A program made the translations under genes and the position numbers. The notes beneath the pieces were generated by a model. It searched no databases. It saw only the letters and a list, made by a program, of their open reading frames with translations, and had not been told where the DNA came from. Positions 20,075 to 31,442 of a stretch of DNA of 64,000 bases are shown piece by piece. Each line of letters begins with the position of its first letter. Positions within the stretch are counted from its first letter, which is position 1. This DNA comes from Diplodia intermedia (taxonomy: Eukaryota; Ascomycota; Dothideomycetes; Botryosphaeriales; Botryosphaeriaceae). Location of the stretch: the NCBI GenBank assembly GCA_021495925.1, contig JAKEKT010000001.1:186001-250000 (forward strand). Direction: 5' to 3'.

Positions 20075-23000
20075 ATGATACCACCCATCAAGGTGGAACA
20101 AGACTTCAGTCAAAACAGCGCTCTCCTCATTCCCTACCCTCACACGACGCCCATCATGGTAGATGGTCCGTCAGACCAACTACGTTTCACCTCTGGACTC
20201 CCTTCACCTTTGCAAACTTCGCCTGAGGCTTCCTCAAAGAGAGGCACCAAGAGAGGTGAGTGACGTCGCAACATCCGTACATACATCGCAAGATCACTGA
20301 TCACTACGTAGACCACGACTTCATGCGGAGCGAAGAGAGCCAGAAGGACTCTCAAAAAGTTAAAAAACATGATCCCACCGCAGACCCTCTTCCCAAGATG
20401 GCTACAAATCACCCAAGCTTTCATTCGGCGGAGCAAATCGCTGCCTCGATTCCTGAAGACATCATCAGGGTCATCCGAGACAATCCCTATACAGATGAAG
20501 ACTTCGAGTATTTGAAGGAGATGGCAAGCAACGTTGGAAATATACATGAGTGCGGTGAGATCAAGATTGGCCTCAAGGGCGACTCAGGAACCGGAAAATC
20601 GAGTCTGATAAACTCGTTGCTTGGCCATGAAGGCATAGCCCCCTCTGTATGTCTCTTGTTGCTCTTTCAGATGTCGCGTGCTAACTGTACCGTAGGGCAA
20701 TTTCGGCGAGGCGTGCACGGCCGTGGTCCAGGAGTTCCGGAAGCCCCGACCTTCCCAGCAAATGCCTTGCGAGGCTGAAATTATTTTTCTGCTGCCTCAA
20801 GCTCGAGAGGCAGCTCTCAGAGATTGGGTCAGGAGCGCCTGGGATAGTTGCAAGTCTGGTGCAGATGAGGATGAGGACAAGGATCAGGGCGTCGTTGAAG
20901 AAGATATCGATATCGATCAAGAGGTCCAGGAGGGGGAGGGATCCGTCACGGCTACCGATGCCATTCTCTCGCTCTTTAGGGATCATGAGGAATGCGCATC
21001 CGAGCAGGCGATCAAGCATTTCCTGTCTGCCGCAGCCTCCCGTGAAGATTCTGAGCTGCTGGGTCAGCTTAAGTGTTGGACGGACACACTCTTCAAAAGT
21101 CTCGGCGTAGAGTCGAGTGCGCTAATCGTCAGGGCCCCCACGCCCGAAAGCCTTCGAGACGAACTTGCTCAGTTCCTGGCGCATGTGAACCGCGACATTC
21201 CTTCTCCGTGGCCCCTGGTGGAACTCGTCAAGTAAGTCTGTTGACTGTCAACGAATGGCTCATCGCACTCACAATGATTTCCAGGTGCTATTTCGACTGC
21301 CCTCTGCTGTCTCAAGGCGTTGTCATTGCCGATTTGCCGGGCACTTCGGACATAAACCGGATCCGAGTCCAAACTACGAGCCAATACATGAAGAAAGTCG
21401 ACCACACCGGAGTCGTGGCACATATCGACCGCGCACAGTCGAACGCCGCTGCTAACAAGACCCTTGTGGAGTGTTACAAGCGCAAGCGAGGGAAGAATGT
21501 CTTCATGGCACTGACCAAATCAGACGTAAGCGTGTCCCAGCCATCACATGAGTTAGAACTGACTCGGTACTGCAGTCCGAAATGTCTGATCATGATCTCG
21601 CCACGAAGTATATCAACATGCCCGGTGCTAATGCTGGGGACGTCAAAAAACTATTACTGCTGGACGAGGAGCTCCGCTCGATCAGGCTCGACTTGAGGAG
21701 TGTTGAAGACCAGAGGAAGCAGGCCATCTCCCAACGAAACCTTGATCCCTTAGATGAGCTCGATGTTCGGACCAACGACTTGGAGTAAGTAACCAAATTC
21801 TCGTCTCCCGTGCCATAGCTCCTCTTTCTCAAAGTCACATCGCTTCTCCCCTTCCATAACCTCAACTCCCCTAACAAAAAGAGAAAAAAAAAAAAAACAG
21901 CCACTGATATTCAAATCCCACTAGGGCTCGGCAGAAAGCCAGCCTAGAGCTGATTAGAGAGACTTGCGTCGAGATACGCAACAACAAGGTGCGCCAGGCA
22001 CTTGTAGACCGTCACTTAACGATGATGAAGCAGGAGACGCTCCCGGTCTTCTGCGTCAGTTCGTCAGAGTACATGAAGCACGTTGTTGGCATCGACAAAT
22101 ATAAGCAGGCGACTATGAGTGTGGAAGCCACGGAAATTCCCAAGCTTCGCGCCTACATATACTCTCTTCCCGCCGATCGGAAGATCTTGGCGTTCAAGCA
22201 TCACGTCAAGTACAAGCTTCCTTCGCTCGTCAACAACCTCGCAATGAGTTGCTCTCAGAGCAAACTCAAAAGAAGAGAAGAACTCAGGAAGATCTTGATG
22301 GAATCCCAAACGGTTTGCAATTGATCCGGAATGAGGAAGGATAGTGTGCTGACACAGATCAGTCAATCCAGGACGATATCAGCCAGGTTTTCAAGAACCT
22401 TTTCAGCGTGGAAGTGTTGACTCGCCTGTCGAAGATCAGTACGTTGAGATGGAATGGTTGATGTCAATGTGCACTAACATATCCGCAGAGAAAAACAAGG
22501 CGCTCTACAGCGCTGCGGCAAGAGAGAAGCTGAAAATCTACGCAAAGGTGAGTACGCGTACCTTCAGAATGACTGTTGACTAACTTTCTCTTCTTAGTGG
22601 AAATCCTGTGAGTAGATGAAAGCCTCTCCGGACCTGTGTAAAGCGCTAACAATTACTCTCAGCCACGCAGAGGACATTCTGTCGCAATAAAGGAAAATGG
22701 AAGACGAAGACAGTCGGTTCCAGGGACTGGAACGCCGAGATGCTCGAGCCTCTGATCAAAGACATGAAAGTTGATCTGCGTCCCTGGGAGGATGTCAGCG
22801 AGGCACTTGGCCGCGACCTTTCTGAAAAGGTCGTTGGAGCACTCCGAGTGCTCATTGAGCGTATGCAAGGTACCTTCCTACCACCTTCTACTTTTTTCTC
22901 TTGGTCACCGCTAACAAACATCTCAACAGACTCTGCTGGCCCATCCCAAAACGTCCTCCAACCTTTCTTCGCAGAGATGCGTCTTCAAGTCGATCTACTT

Positions 23001-23527
23001 GATGAGTCGTGCAAGTCGGAGGCCCAGGAGGTTGAGAACGGTCTTTGGTAAGCAAAAAGTACTGTGTTCCGCGCTCTCCTGCTAATTCTCGAAGCTCCAT
23101 AAGGGATCGCATCCTTCTGGCGGAGGACCACAGGGATGCTTACTTCCTCCAGGCTCTAGAAAAGACCTACGCTGCTTGCGCTACCATGAGCGGCAACGGC
23201 GTAAGCAAAAAGCGCATAGCCACCCTAGGAAAGAAAATTTCTCAGAAGGGACCCACCAATCCCTTCCATAATTGCCACGAAAAGGCCAAGGGCGCGGCGC
23301 AAAAGCTGATCCAACTACATACGGAAAGCTTCACCAACAAGGTTTTGCATACCTTCCAGCAGTTCCACGAAACTTTCACGCGACTATTCAAAATCGAGGA
23401 GAATGATGCGCCTGAGGCGAAGGCTCTCCGGGACCAGCTCCGCGGTATGCTGCCTGCGTTCAGGGCCAGGATTTCCGAGTGCGAACGCCTGATCCAAGAG
23501 AGCCTGGATGACTCTCAGCACAACTAG
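20075..23527 (+). CDS. large dynamin-superfamily-like GTPase (SLIP-GC/NUGGC-like)
   Basis: Twelve exons: 20075-20255, 20312-20646, 20696-21231, 21285-21525, 21576-21784, 21925-22312, 22363-22438, 22489-22547, 22598-22607, 22663-22869, 22930-23047, 23095-23527. They total 930 residues. The G1 P-loop is GDSGTGKSS (about 150-158), G3 is ADLPGTSD (about 366-373) and G4 is TKSD (428-431). GNFGEACTAVVQEF after the P-loop is the usual switch I region of this fungal family. The C-terminal two thirds are helical and charged, with repeated Cys and His (CRNKGKW, FHNCHEKAKG). Animal SLIP-GC is a nuclear GTPase of germinal-centre B cells; fungal copies are numerous and uncharacterised. Exon 9 is a 10-nt microexon. 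The N-terminal 90 residues are disordered. Confidence 0.85.
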
Positions 23528-24256
23528 CGAGGCTCTGCGGAGACACATCATCAACGGACTCTGATTGGCAGGTTGGATGATACTTTTGGTTGCGATTAAC
23601 GACTTCTTTCTCGACTTTTCCCGATCTACGCCATCTTAGAAGCCATTCACCCGATGGCACAATCTCCATTTCGTTTCCATCGTCCTCTCCAGAAGATGAC
23701 GAGTTTCAGCAATTCATTCCTGCGACACAACCGCCGGCCTTCCTAGCATCTTGGAATTTCGAGATCTTTTCACCGCTAGCGCCGGATCTCTTCTTGCTTT
23801 TTGGCCATATCAAAGGGCGGTTTCGATTGGTGCTGGCTTCAACTTGGCACCCAAAAGTTATGGTTTCATTTTCAGAATGCCTACAAAACAGAACTCGGCG
23901 GTGCAAAGCCGATCAATGGAGGTTGGTCGGTACAAAAAGGGGTGACAGAGACAGATATGACAGGCGGAGAGATATTCTTCCAGCAAACAGACTTACTCGA
24001 ATATCGGTAGCAACATTGAGCAACATTACACCTTCTCTTCCATTTCCCTTTCTTGCTCGTTTCAGAAGTGTTGGATACAGAAGGCCGTGCAAACTTGCAA
24101 TATCGCCTTTATTGGTAGCTTACGATCATCTCATCAGGAGACGAAAGCTACTCTAAGTACACATGAGAAGAGGCTGCTCGAAACCTTCACCTTCACCTTC
24201 CCCTCCAAATCCGCTAACATAAAACAGATCCTCCATCAAACGACTCCACCAACCAC
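23528..24256. other. intergenic between convergent genes
   Basis: The 3' flanks of the GTPase (plus) and the DUF1295 gene (minus). ORFs here lack splice support and coding character. Nothing else was recognised. Confidence 0.5.
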
Positions 24257-25447
24257 TCAACCGAAGAACTTCGGGAAGAGCATAGGCGTATTCCTCTTCC
24301 ACTCCTGGTAATCCTTCCGGTCACCGTACCTCTTGTCGTACTTGTTCTCGCTGAGCGGGATGCCCGAAACCTATGTCATTCACACCATCAGCAACCTTTC
24401 CCTCGCCAGAACCACACACCATCCAGAGGGGACACAACATACCTTCAGCAGCAAAAACGCCACGAACGCGGGACTAGCCGCACACATGGCGACCGCCCCC
24501 GTCTTCCCCGCCAGCCCCGCGCCCAACCCCAACGCGCCCAAGCCCGCCTTACTCGCGACCACGCCGGCCGCCGCCGTCGCGATGCCGGTCCACAAGGTGA
24601 TCTCGCCAAAGTAGTTCGGATGCCTGCTCTTCGCCCACAAACCGCTCGTCAAGAAATCCTCGTCGTGCTCCTTCTTCTGCTTGGCCTGCATCCAATTGCT
24701 CTTCTGACGATCGGCGGACGCCTCGAAGACGATGCCGAACACATACAGCGCGAGGCCGACGACGTCGGTGAGGACGAGCGGGCCGAGGGCGGCGAGGGCG
24801 CCGGATGGCACGGCGTTGACGAGGACGACGGGCAGCGCGCACAGCGAGACCCACGTCGCCTGCGCCATGAAGGCGCCGAAGAATTTGGGGGCCGACACGC
24901 GGATCTGGTCGAAGCGCGAGTCGCGCCCGTTTTCGGCCGTGATGCGCTGGAGGAGGAAGGATCCGACTGTGTTTTTTTGTTGTTGTTGTCAGCAGCCAAA
25001 CTTCATTGTTGTTTTCTCTCCCCCTGCCCTCATGACATCAACAACACCTTGCCGATGGGAGGCAGGTCGAGGCAGGCAGGTGCTGAGACGACGGGATAAA
25101 CGAAATACACGCAAAAACTCACGTCGCAAAGCCCACACACCAACAGCCGCGCTCAGCGCGAGCTGCCTCCAGTCGCGGCCCCTCAGCACGTCGGCCAGCA
25201 GGCCGGCCGTGCCCAACGTGCCGGTGGCGTACCTGGCGCGCAGGACGGGCAGCACCAGGCTCGCGCCCGTGCAGGCCAGGTAGGTGATGCTGCCGCTGGC
25301 GTCGTAGAAGCGCTCGCTGCGCCACGCGATGGACGGCGCCGCGACCGCCGCCTGGATGCCGTACGCCAGCGCGAGCGTCGGCACCAGCGTGCGCAGCAGC
25401 GGCGTCTTGAACGCCGTCGCGTGCAGGAGCGTTGCGAGGAGCGGCAT
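24257..25447 (-). CDS. DUF1295 (steroid 5-alpha-reductase C-terminal-like) membrane protein
   Basis: Exons on the minus strand are 25447-25123, 24966-24443 and 24370-24257, giving 320 residues. Several transmembrane helices run through the protein (for example LATLLHATAF, LALSAAVGVWAL, VVLVNAVPSGALAALGPLVL). The diagnostic C-terminal part contains ADRQKSNWMQAK, GLWAKSRHPNYFGEITLW, and SGIPLSENKYDKRYGDR ending PKFFG, as in DUF1295 and related ICMT/steroid-reductase-fold proteins. This family probably uses NAD(P)H or SAM in the membrane, but no substrate is established. The second intron is 72 nt and the first 156 nt, with a run of CAACAACAACAA just before its acceptor. Confidence 0.87.
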
Positions 25448-26221
25448 GGTCGGGGTCGGCCTCCTCTCCTCTCGACTCCTCGACGGACGGACGTGCGCGC
25501 GCGCGGATTGCGGGATGGAAAGAGAGAGAGAGAAGAAGGAGATGGAGCAAGGGAGCAGGGGCGGACGCGGGTGCGAAGTCGGCAATTCGCGTTGGAGTGG
25601 GAGGAGGAGGAGAAGAAGAAGAAAAGCGCTTCCACAGCGTAGATGTCTTGCTATACGCGCTCCTATATAAATGCGCCGTAACTCGCGTCGCCGGACAGAT
25701 TGAAAGCCCGAGTCCAGACCGGTGATGATTCAATTGCCCGGCTACCGCAGCGAAAGACACAGCGGGAGCGCCCGTTCAGGGATTGAAGGCGGTCGTTTCG
25801 TGATCCTTCACATGTTCGTGGTGGAGGATGACTCTGTGCTGGGATCGAGAGGGCTGCTCGCGGATCGATAGCGTCATCGGTCGCCCTGACCCTTGCTGGC
25901 CGAACCGCCGCTTCTCCGAGCCCTCCCCCGCATGTCGTCGGGTTCCTCAGCAGCGATTCATCAAGCAATTTGAGTAGTCTAATTTTCATTCGTGCCGTGC
26001 TTCCAAAAGCTGGGCTTGTGGGGCCCCAAGAAATATATGCAAGAACACAAGCGTGCATCTATCAGCAGTGTCGGCTCTCATCAAGCCCTCCAAACTCCAC
26101 CCACCTCGAGACTATGTGACTTGGGTTATGCCTTTTCGTCCGTCAAGTGAAACAAGAAGTGCCAGCCCTAACGCCAGTAACCGTATCCTTTTTCAGTTCA
26201 ATTCATTCGTATTGCACCATG
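25448..26221. other. intergenic, upstream of the DUF1295 gene
   Basis: This holds the minus-strand DUF1295 promoter (tatataaat at about 25664-25672) and the 3' flank of the DUF7730 gene. Purine-rich GGAGGAGGAGAAGAAGAAG is present near 25600-25622. No gene seen. Confidence 0.45.
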
Positions 26222-27465
26222 TCATGTATTCGTTGGCCGCAAAAGGGAGAACTCCCGCGCTGTCAGCGACGGTCGGGCATCTGGTGTTGTCGACGGAGGT
26301 ATTCCTTCTGTGATTGGGACCACCAAGTCAGCATGAGACTGCATTGCCATACCATCTCCGTGTTGCCTCACCTCATTGAGCTTCTTCGAGAGCTGCCCGT
26401 TCTCCTCGACCACCTTGCGAATCTCCTCGTGCACGTTCCCTTCCAGTTGCACAAGAGTGTTCTTGGGTAGCCAGCGCAGGATGTGGAAGGCATTGGCGTA
26501 CACGTTCGTCGTGCTAGAAGGGACGTGGCGTTCCTCTGGGAACATGTCCGGCAGGCTTATCGTGAAAGTCTTCAGGCCCCAGCAATACCGCAATCCAAGG
26601 CGCACCAGATCCGCGAAGCCCTCCAAAATATCATGATGTGTGGGGATGGCGAGTCGGACGTGTTTGATCAGACTACGGCTGCGCTGGTGTAATTGCGACA
26701 GCGTACACAGTGCGCTTGGTAGGTGCAGCACTAGCTCGTTGTCCGAGTATAGCACGGGTCGGGATTCGCGGTAGATGAGCTGCGAGACGCGCAGGAGCGC
26801 CGGCACGAGCGGATCCGTGTTGATGCCGTTGTCGCCCGTGGGTAGTTGTCTTCTCGATTCGCTGCGGCGGTCGGGAGCGCCGCGACGCGGTTGGGCGAGC
26901 AGCCCCTCGTCGTCGTTGGCGTCGTTGTTCCTGCTCGCACGATCTTCGGCCAGAACTGACTCGGTCTCCTCCGTCTCCCATTGGTAGTCGCCTTGGTTCT
27001 GCTCCTTTTCGGACGGACGGGGCATGTGGAGGAGTATGGGCTTCGGGCGGGAGAGGGCCATGCGATAGATCTCGAGGCGAAGTTCTGATACCCGCCAAGT
27101 TAGCGTCGGGCTGAGGGCTGCGGGCTGAGGGTTGCGGCGTTGGCGCGCTGCCCACCTGAGGGGAGTTCCATGAAGGGGAAGTAATCCTTCTTCTGCCGCC
27201 GTTCGGTTTGGACGTTTTGCGCAAGCGCTTCATTTGCGACACCCATCTTGCCGTTTTCTTTTTCTGAACGGGGAGTGGTCATGTCGCAGATCTGGAGGTG
27301 GGGTTCTGGGGGCGCATCAGCACTCATCGGCGGCGGTGGCGGGTATGCTGAGGCGTGCGCACCAGTGGACCCTCTCCTGAGGACAGGGTCATGTTCCTGG
27401 GAGCGCTGCTCCGGTCGAGCGTCATGGATGGGCGCCTCGTCTGCGGCCTTGGTGCCGGTCGTCAT
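26222..27465 (-). CDS. DUF7730 / F-box-like fungal protein
   Basis: Exons on the minus strand are 27465-27156 and 27084-26222, giving 390 residues. The recognisable segment FPFMELPSELRLEIYRMAL spans the intron and is the hallmark N-terminal motif of fungal DUF7730/F-box-like proteins. It is followed by VPALLRVSQLIYRESRPVLY and a helical region with a predicted C-terminal coiled coil (EEIRKVVEENGQLSKKLNEV). The first ~100 residues and a stretch after YRMAL are disordered. An in-frame upstream ATG at 27630 would add 55 low-complexity residues; the start at 27465 (MTTGTK) is preferred but not certain. A substrate-adaptor role is possible by analogy to F-box proteins; nothing shows a target. Confidence 0.78.
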
Positions 27466-28147
27466 ACCGCGAGTATCGGAGGGGTCCGGCCGGGGTCGCA
27501 AGCAGGTCGACGGCTGAGAGCTTGGCGGCGACCGGAGCAGGGAGTCTGAGATATTGATGCGCGGAAAAAGAAGTCGAAGGGTGTGCTCGGCGGGTAGTGA
27601 CGGGCTGCAGCAGAGACGGCCACTAGACAAGGCGCTGGCGCGGGGAAGGCGCGGAGCCCTACGAGAATTCTCCGCGTGCTGATCTCAGTCTCTCCACGGC
27701 TAACTCTCTATCGTATGATCGCGAGTCAAACCCGCCCCGGAACTTCCTCGAGTGGACTGACAGCTAGCTTATTTCAACCGCCCCCCTTCCTCGTGCCCTA
27801 TCTCGTGGCATCAGAGCCGCAGTTCCCCGGACTCCTGGCGAGTTCCTGGCGTGACGGCTCGGCGGGCGTTCCGGCGAGGCTGCGCCCAGGACATTCTCCC
27901 ATCTCTGCACCTTCGCAAATGTGAAGTGCTGCACTCAACCGATACGCTTACGCAACCTGCCCACTCAAGTACAATGAGAAATCTACACGGCGCACTGGGT
28001 GATTGCATTTTGGGTACGACATCCACCAAACCTTGGGAAAAGAATCATTAATTTCCATGCTACGCTGTACATTAGGGGTGACCGAATGCAACCCCGCCGA
28101 CCTCCTTCCATTACTCGTCCATTCAATTCCTTGCTGGCAGGAATCGC
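27466..28147. other. intergenic upstream of the DUF7730 gene
   Basis: Holds the promoter or 5' leader of the DUF7730 gene and the 3' flank of SOD2. The reading frame of the DUF7730 gene stays open to 27630. No further feature recognised. Confidence 0.4.
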
Positions 28148-29047
28148 TTACTTGAGGCGCTTCTCAGCCGCCTTCCAGTTGACGACCTCCCAGATGGCCT
28201 TGAAGTACTCCGCCTTCCTGTTCTGGTACTGGAGGTAGTAGGCGTGCTCCCACGCGTCAATACCGAGAATCGGACGGAACTGGCCAACGACAGGGTCCTG
28301 GTTCTGGTACGTCTTGATTCCAATGTTGCCGGTCTGAACGTCCTGGACCAGCCAGGCCCAACCGCTACCCTGGATGCCGGCGAGGGCAGTGTTGAACTTC
28401 TCCTTGAAAGCGTCGAGGCTGCCGTAGCTCTCGTTGATGGCCTTGGAAAGAGCGCCCGACGGAGGCTCGCCGCCGCCCTGCGACTTGGGTGCCAGGTTCT
28501 CCCAGAAGAGAGTGTGGTTGATGTGACCACCTGTGGGATATTTGGTCAGCGTACGCCCGTGTCATACAATCTGCGGACGATACGATTGGAGTTCGGGCAC
28601 ATCTGTGCGTCAGACACCCCCACTTCGTTCGGCACAGCTTCTGGGCCATCGGGCTGACTAACCTCCGTGGAAGTTGATGAGCGGCTGCAGCGCAATCTGA
28701 GCAGCAACGTCGTCCTTGGCCTTGGCCTCAGCAATCTGCTCGGAGAAGTTGTTGTACGAGGTCACGTAGGTGTTGTGGTGGTTCTTGTGGTGGAGCTCCA
28801 TGATCTTGCCGGAGACCGCCGGCTCCAACGCGCCGTAGTCATCTGCGGTTCACGAAACATTAGTACACTGCTCAAGCGGGCCAATTGCCCGAAGGAGGTC
28901 GACAAAAATGAAGATGGACATACAGGCAAGGTCGGGAAGGGTGGCCTTGGTGCGGACGAAGCTGGTGCCGGCGAGACCAGCGCGGCGGGGGGCAGCAGCA
29001 CGGAGGCCGGTGCGAGCGACGGAGTTGCGGAGCAGAGTGGCAGACAT
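28148..29047 (-). CDS. SOD2: mitochondrial manganese superoxide dismutase
   Basis: Exons on the minus strand are 29047-28924, 28842-28663 and 28530-28148, giving 228 residues. The N-terminal ~35 residues (MSATLLRNSVARTGLRAAAP) are Arg/Ala-rich without acids, a mitochondrial presequence. The mature part starts KATLPDLAYDYGALEP. Metal ligands lie in the segments ELHHKNHHNTYV, INFHGGGHINHTLFWEN and DAWEHAYYLQY. IQGSGWAWLV carries the Gln position typical of Mn-type enzymes. It converts superoxide to H2O2 and O2 in the matrix. The junctions LPDLA-Y and FHGG-GHINH confirm both introns. It is divergent from the siderophore acyltransferase gene. Confidence 0.96.
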
Positions 29048-29789
29048 TGTGGGATGTGGATTGCAGTGAGGAGGCTGATGGGAGATGGGAGACCGAAGGG
29101 TTATCAGGGTGCGGGCCAGTTTGAGAAGTTGTTCAAGGGCCTCGGACGCTCGGGCGGAACCAAGCTCTGAAGTCATCATAGCTTCAGAGCTTGGCGGCCG
29201 AAGTGCGGCGGATGCGGGAGCCAATGAGCCGCGCCGCAAGCTGCCGTGACTCGGGCGGTCGGACAGCTCACGGCCACCTCTTCTGTTTGCACCCCTCCGC
29301 CCTGGAGCGCAGAGGCCTCTGCGGCGAAACCAAACCAGGCCAGCGTGTAGATGGCTGCTTAAAGTGCAGCGCCACGCCATTTGCCACGCCCAGCAGGGCC
29401 GCCTTGGGCCAAAACGTCGACGCAAATTCTGTGCAGCGGGCTGAAATTGTCCGAACATCAATCGCCATGTTTGGCGGGAACACCGCGCTCAGGCCTTCAC
29501 CCAGCGTCGCCCAACGTCATCGGCCACAGTGCCGGCCAACCCCACCGCGGATAAATCATGTGTCAGCTTGAAGAAAAGAAACCGCCTTCGCTGCCACGCG
29601 CCCACGCGCCCACGCCCGCAACGTCCAAGACTCCGTGGCCTCACGCCATCTAGTCTGACGCGCTAGCGGCCCCAGGCGACAAATTTTAGGAAGTAACGGG
29701 CAAAGTAGGTGTGGGCTGGCTATAGTCGCTTTATAAGGAACGCTTCGACGCTGCTCTCCTTCCTTCCACCAACCCCGCGCGAGCAAACC
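29048..29789. promoter_or_regulatory. shared SOD2 / siderophore acyltransferase upstream region
   Basis: These 742 nt separate the two starts. Seen: an HGATAR-type site read as TGATAA on the minus strand (29106-29101), a CCAAT box at 29221-29225, a perfect 13-bp inverted repeat at 29160-29194, and a TATA-like ttataagg at 29731-29738, about 55 nt before the plus-strand ATG. GATA and CCAAT sites are used by the fungal iron regulators (SreA and the Hap complex); occupancy here is inference. Confidence 0.5.
29160..29194. repeat. perfect 13-bp inverted repeat (hairpin) in the SOD2 promoter
   Basis: ccaagctctgaag (29160-29172) and its exact reverse complement cttcagagcttgg (29182-29194) flank a 9-nt loop, about 115 nt upstream of the SOD2 ATG. 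Confidence 0.85.
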
Positions 29790-31442
29790 ATGACCACCCA
29801 AGGCCTTGTCCACCTGCCAAACGGCCAGAACCTGACCGCCGTTCCCGTGTTTGGCGGCCTGCAGTTCAAGGTCAATGACCTGAGCAGCCACAGCAATTCG
29901 CCCCTCCCGCCGGGATGGACCGTCGTGCTCAACTCGCAAGTCGACGAGCCCGAGGACGAAGAGGCAGATGCAGAGCAGCCAGGGCGGGAGGATGAAGACG
30001 AATTCCAGGAGCCCGCCCAGAGGCGCGTGCGCCGCTACACGCGCCCAACGCTGCGGAACGACCATCTGTACATCTCGTCCATCTCGAATCCGAGCAGCAC
30101 CGAGTTCAAGCCGGCCTCGTCGCCCACGCGCCAGATCGCCATGATGCTGTGGGCGACGCTGTACTGGTACTTCCACCAGCCCGTGCCCGAGCCGCAGCTG
30201 ACGACTGCTGCCTCCAAGACCACGGCCCAATTAGGCAAGCCGAGGGGCGATTGGCGAATCAACATCAACCGCGAGGGCATCTTCAAGGGCCGCGTCGTGC
30301 TGCCCAAGCTCGAGCGCATGGGCCTGATCTCCAGCGAAGACTCCAGCGTGGGAACTGTCCAGGACGAGAAGTCTGGTGAAGGCTGGCAGAACATGTTCGT
30401 GAGCCGCCACGCCTTCTGGCAGATGGATCCGCGTCTCTACCTCTTCACCCTCCCTGCGCTTTCGCAATCCCCGCACGGCTCGGAATCTCCACTCAGCTCC
30501 AGGCCGAACTCCCCAACCCCAGAGTCCAAGAAGCGCGAATCCGCAAACGTAGAGGGGCTCCCGCAAGGTCTCTGGTCCCCCACTGCGCCGGGGCCCTTCC
30601 ATTCGAGTAGCCACCTGCCAACCTACTATCCTCCGGGCCCTACTCAGTTCGTCTTCTCGAACAACATCCGGCACCCGCTGAGGCCGAAGCCCCCGCGCCA
30701 GGGCGAGACCTTTTACACGCGCTACATCCCCAGTGTCGGGCAGTACCTCTCCTTCCGCGTCGCCTCCGCCTCCCCCAAGCCCCAGTACCACACGGGGCCC
30801 ATCTCGCACCGCAACAGCATCTCCGGCGGCGGCCAGCCCAGTATCGAGTCTCTCTCCTTGGACGACTCGGACGTGGACTTGTTGCACCGCTGGATGAACG
30901 ACGCACGCGTGTCATACTTCTGGGGCGAGCAGGGTCCGCGTGCCCACCAGGAGGCCTTCCTCAAGCACGGCCTGGAGAGCCGCCACAGCTTCCCCGTCAT
31001 CGGCTGCTGGGACGGCAAGCCCTTCGGCTACTTCGAGATCTACTGGGTCAAGGAGGACAACTTGGGCAAGCACCTCGGCGGAGAGACCCAGAACTATGAC
31101 CGCGGCCTACACTGCCTCGTCGGCGAGCAGGAGTTCCGCGGTGCCCACCGCGTCCGCATCTGGCTGAGCGCCCTTGTGCACTACTGTTTCTTGGCCGACA
31201 TGCGTACTGAGACGGTTATGCTGGAGCCGCGTATTGATAACGAGAAGTAAGTCATTGTTTTCCCCGTCATTTACTCCCCTGTAAAGAGGCTCCCGGAATG
31301 TGACAATGCTGACAACCCGCATAGACTCCGCAAGTATCTCGAAGAAGTCGGCTTCTACAAAGAGCGCGAAGTCAGCTTCCCACACAAGCAGTCAAACCTC
31401 ATGAAGATTAGACGTGAAGCATGGGACGGACCAGCGTTGTAG
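29790..31442 (+). CDS. siderophore N5-hydroxyornithine acyltransferase (SidF/SidL-like)
   Basis: Exons are 29790-31246 and 31325-31442, giving 524 residues. The C-terminal GNAT-fold half has the IucB/SidF-type features: DLLHRWMNDARVSYFWGEQG, SFPVIGCWDGKPFGYFEIYW, DRGLHCLVGEQEFRGAHRVR and MLEPRIDNEKLRKYLEEVGF across the intron. The N-terminal half has the fungal YTRPTLRNDHLYISSIS segment and an acidic linker at about residues 55-75. Such enzymes acylate N5-hydroxy-L-ornithine: acetyl transfer for ferricrocin (SidL) or anhydromevalonyl transfer for fusarinines (SidF). The C-terminus GPAL is not a canonical PTS1, which slightly favours a cytosolic SidL-type role. No NRPS or ornithine monooxygenase gene is in the window. 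Confidence 0.88.

Noticed and set aside
21785..21901. Acceptor just after the poly-A run in GTPase intron 5
   Set aside because: It leads straight into an in-frame TGA. The next AG at 21923-21924 restores the frame.
29556..30887. Minus-strand ORFs opposite the siderophore acyltransferase
   Set aside because: Antisense shadows of a conserved coding exon.
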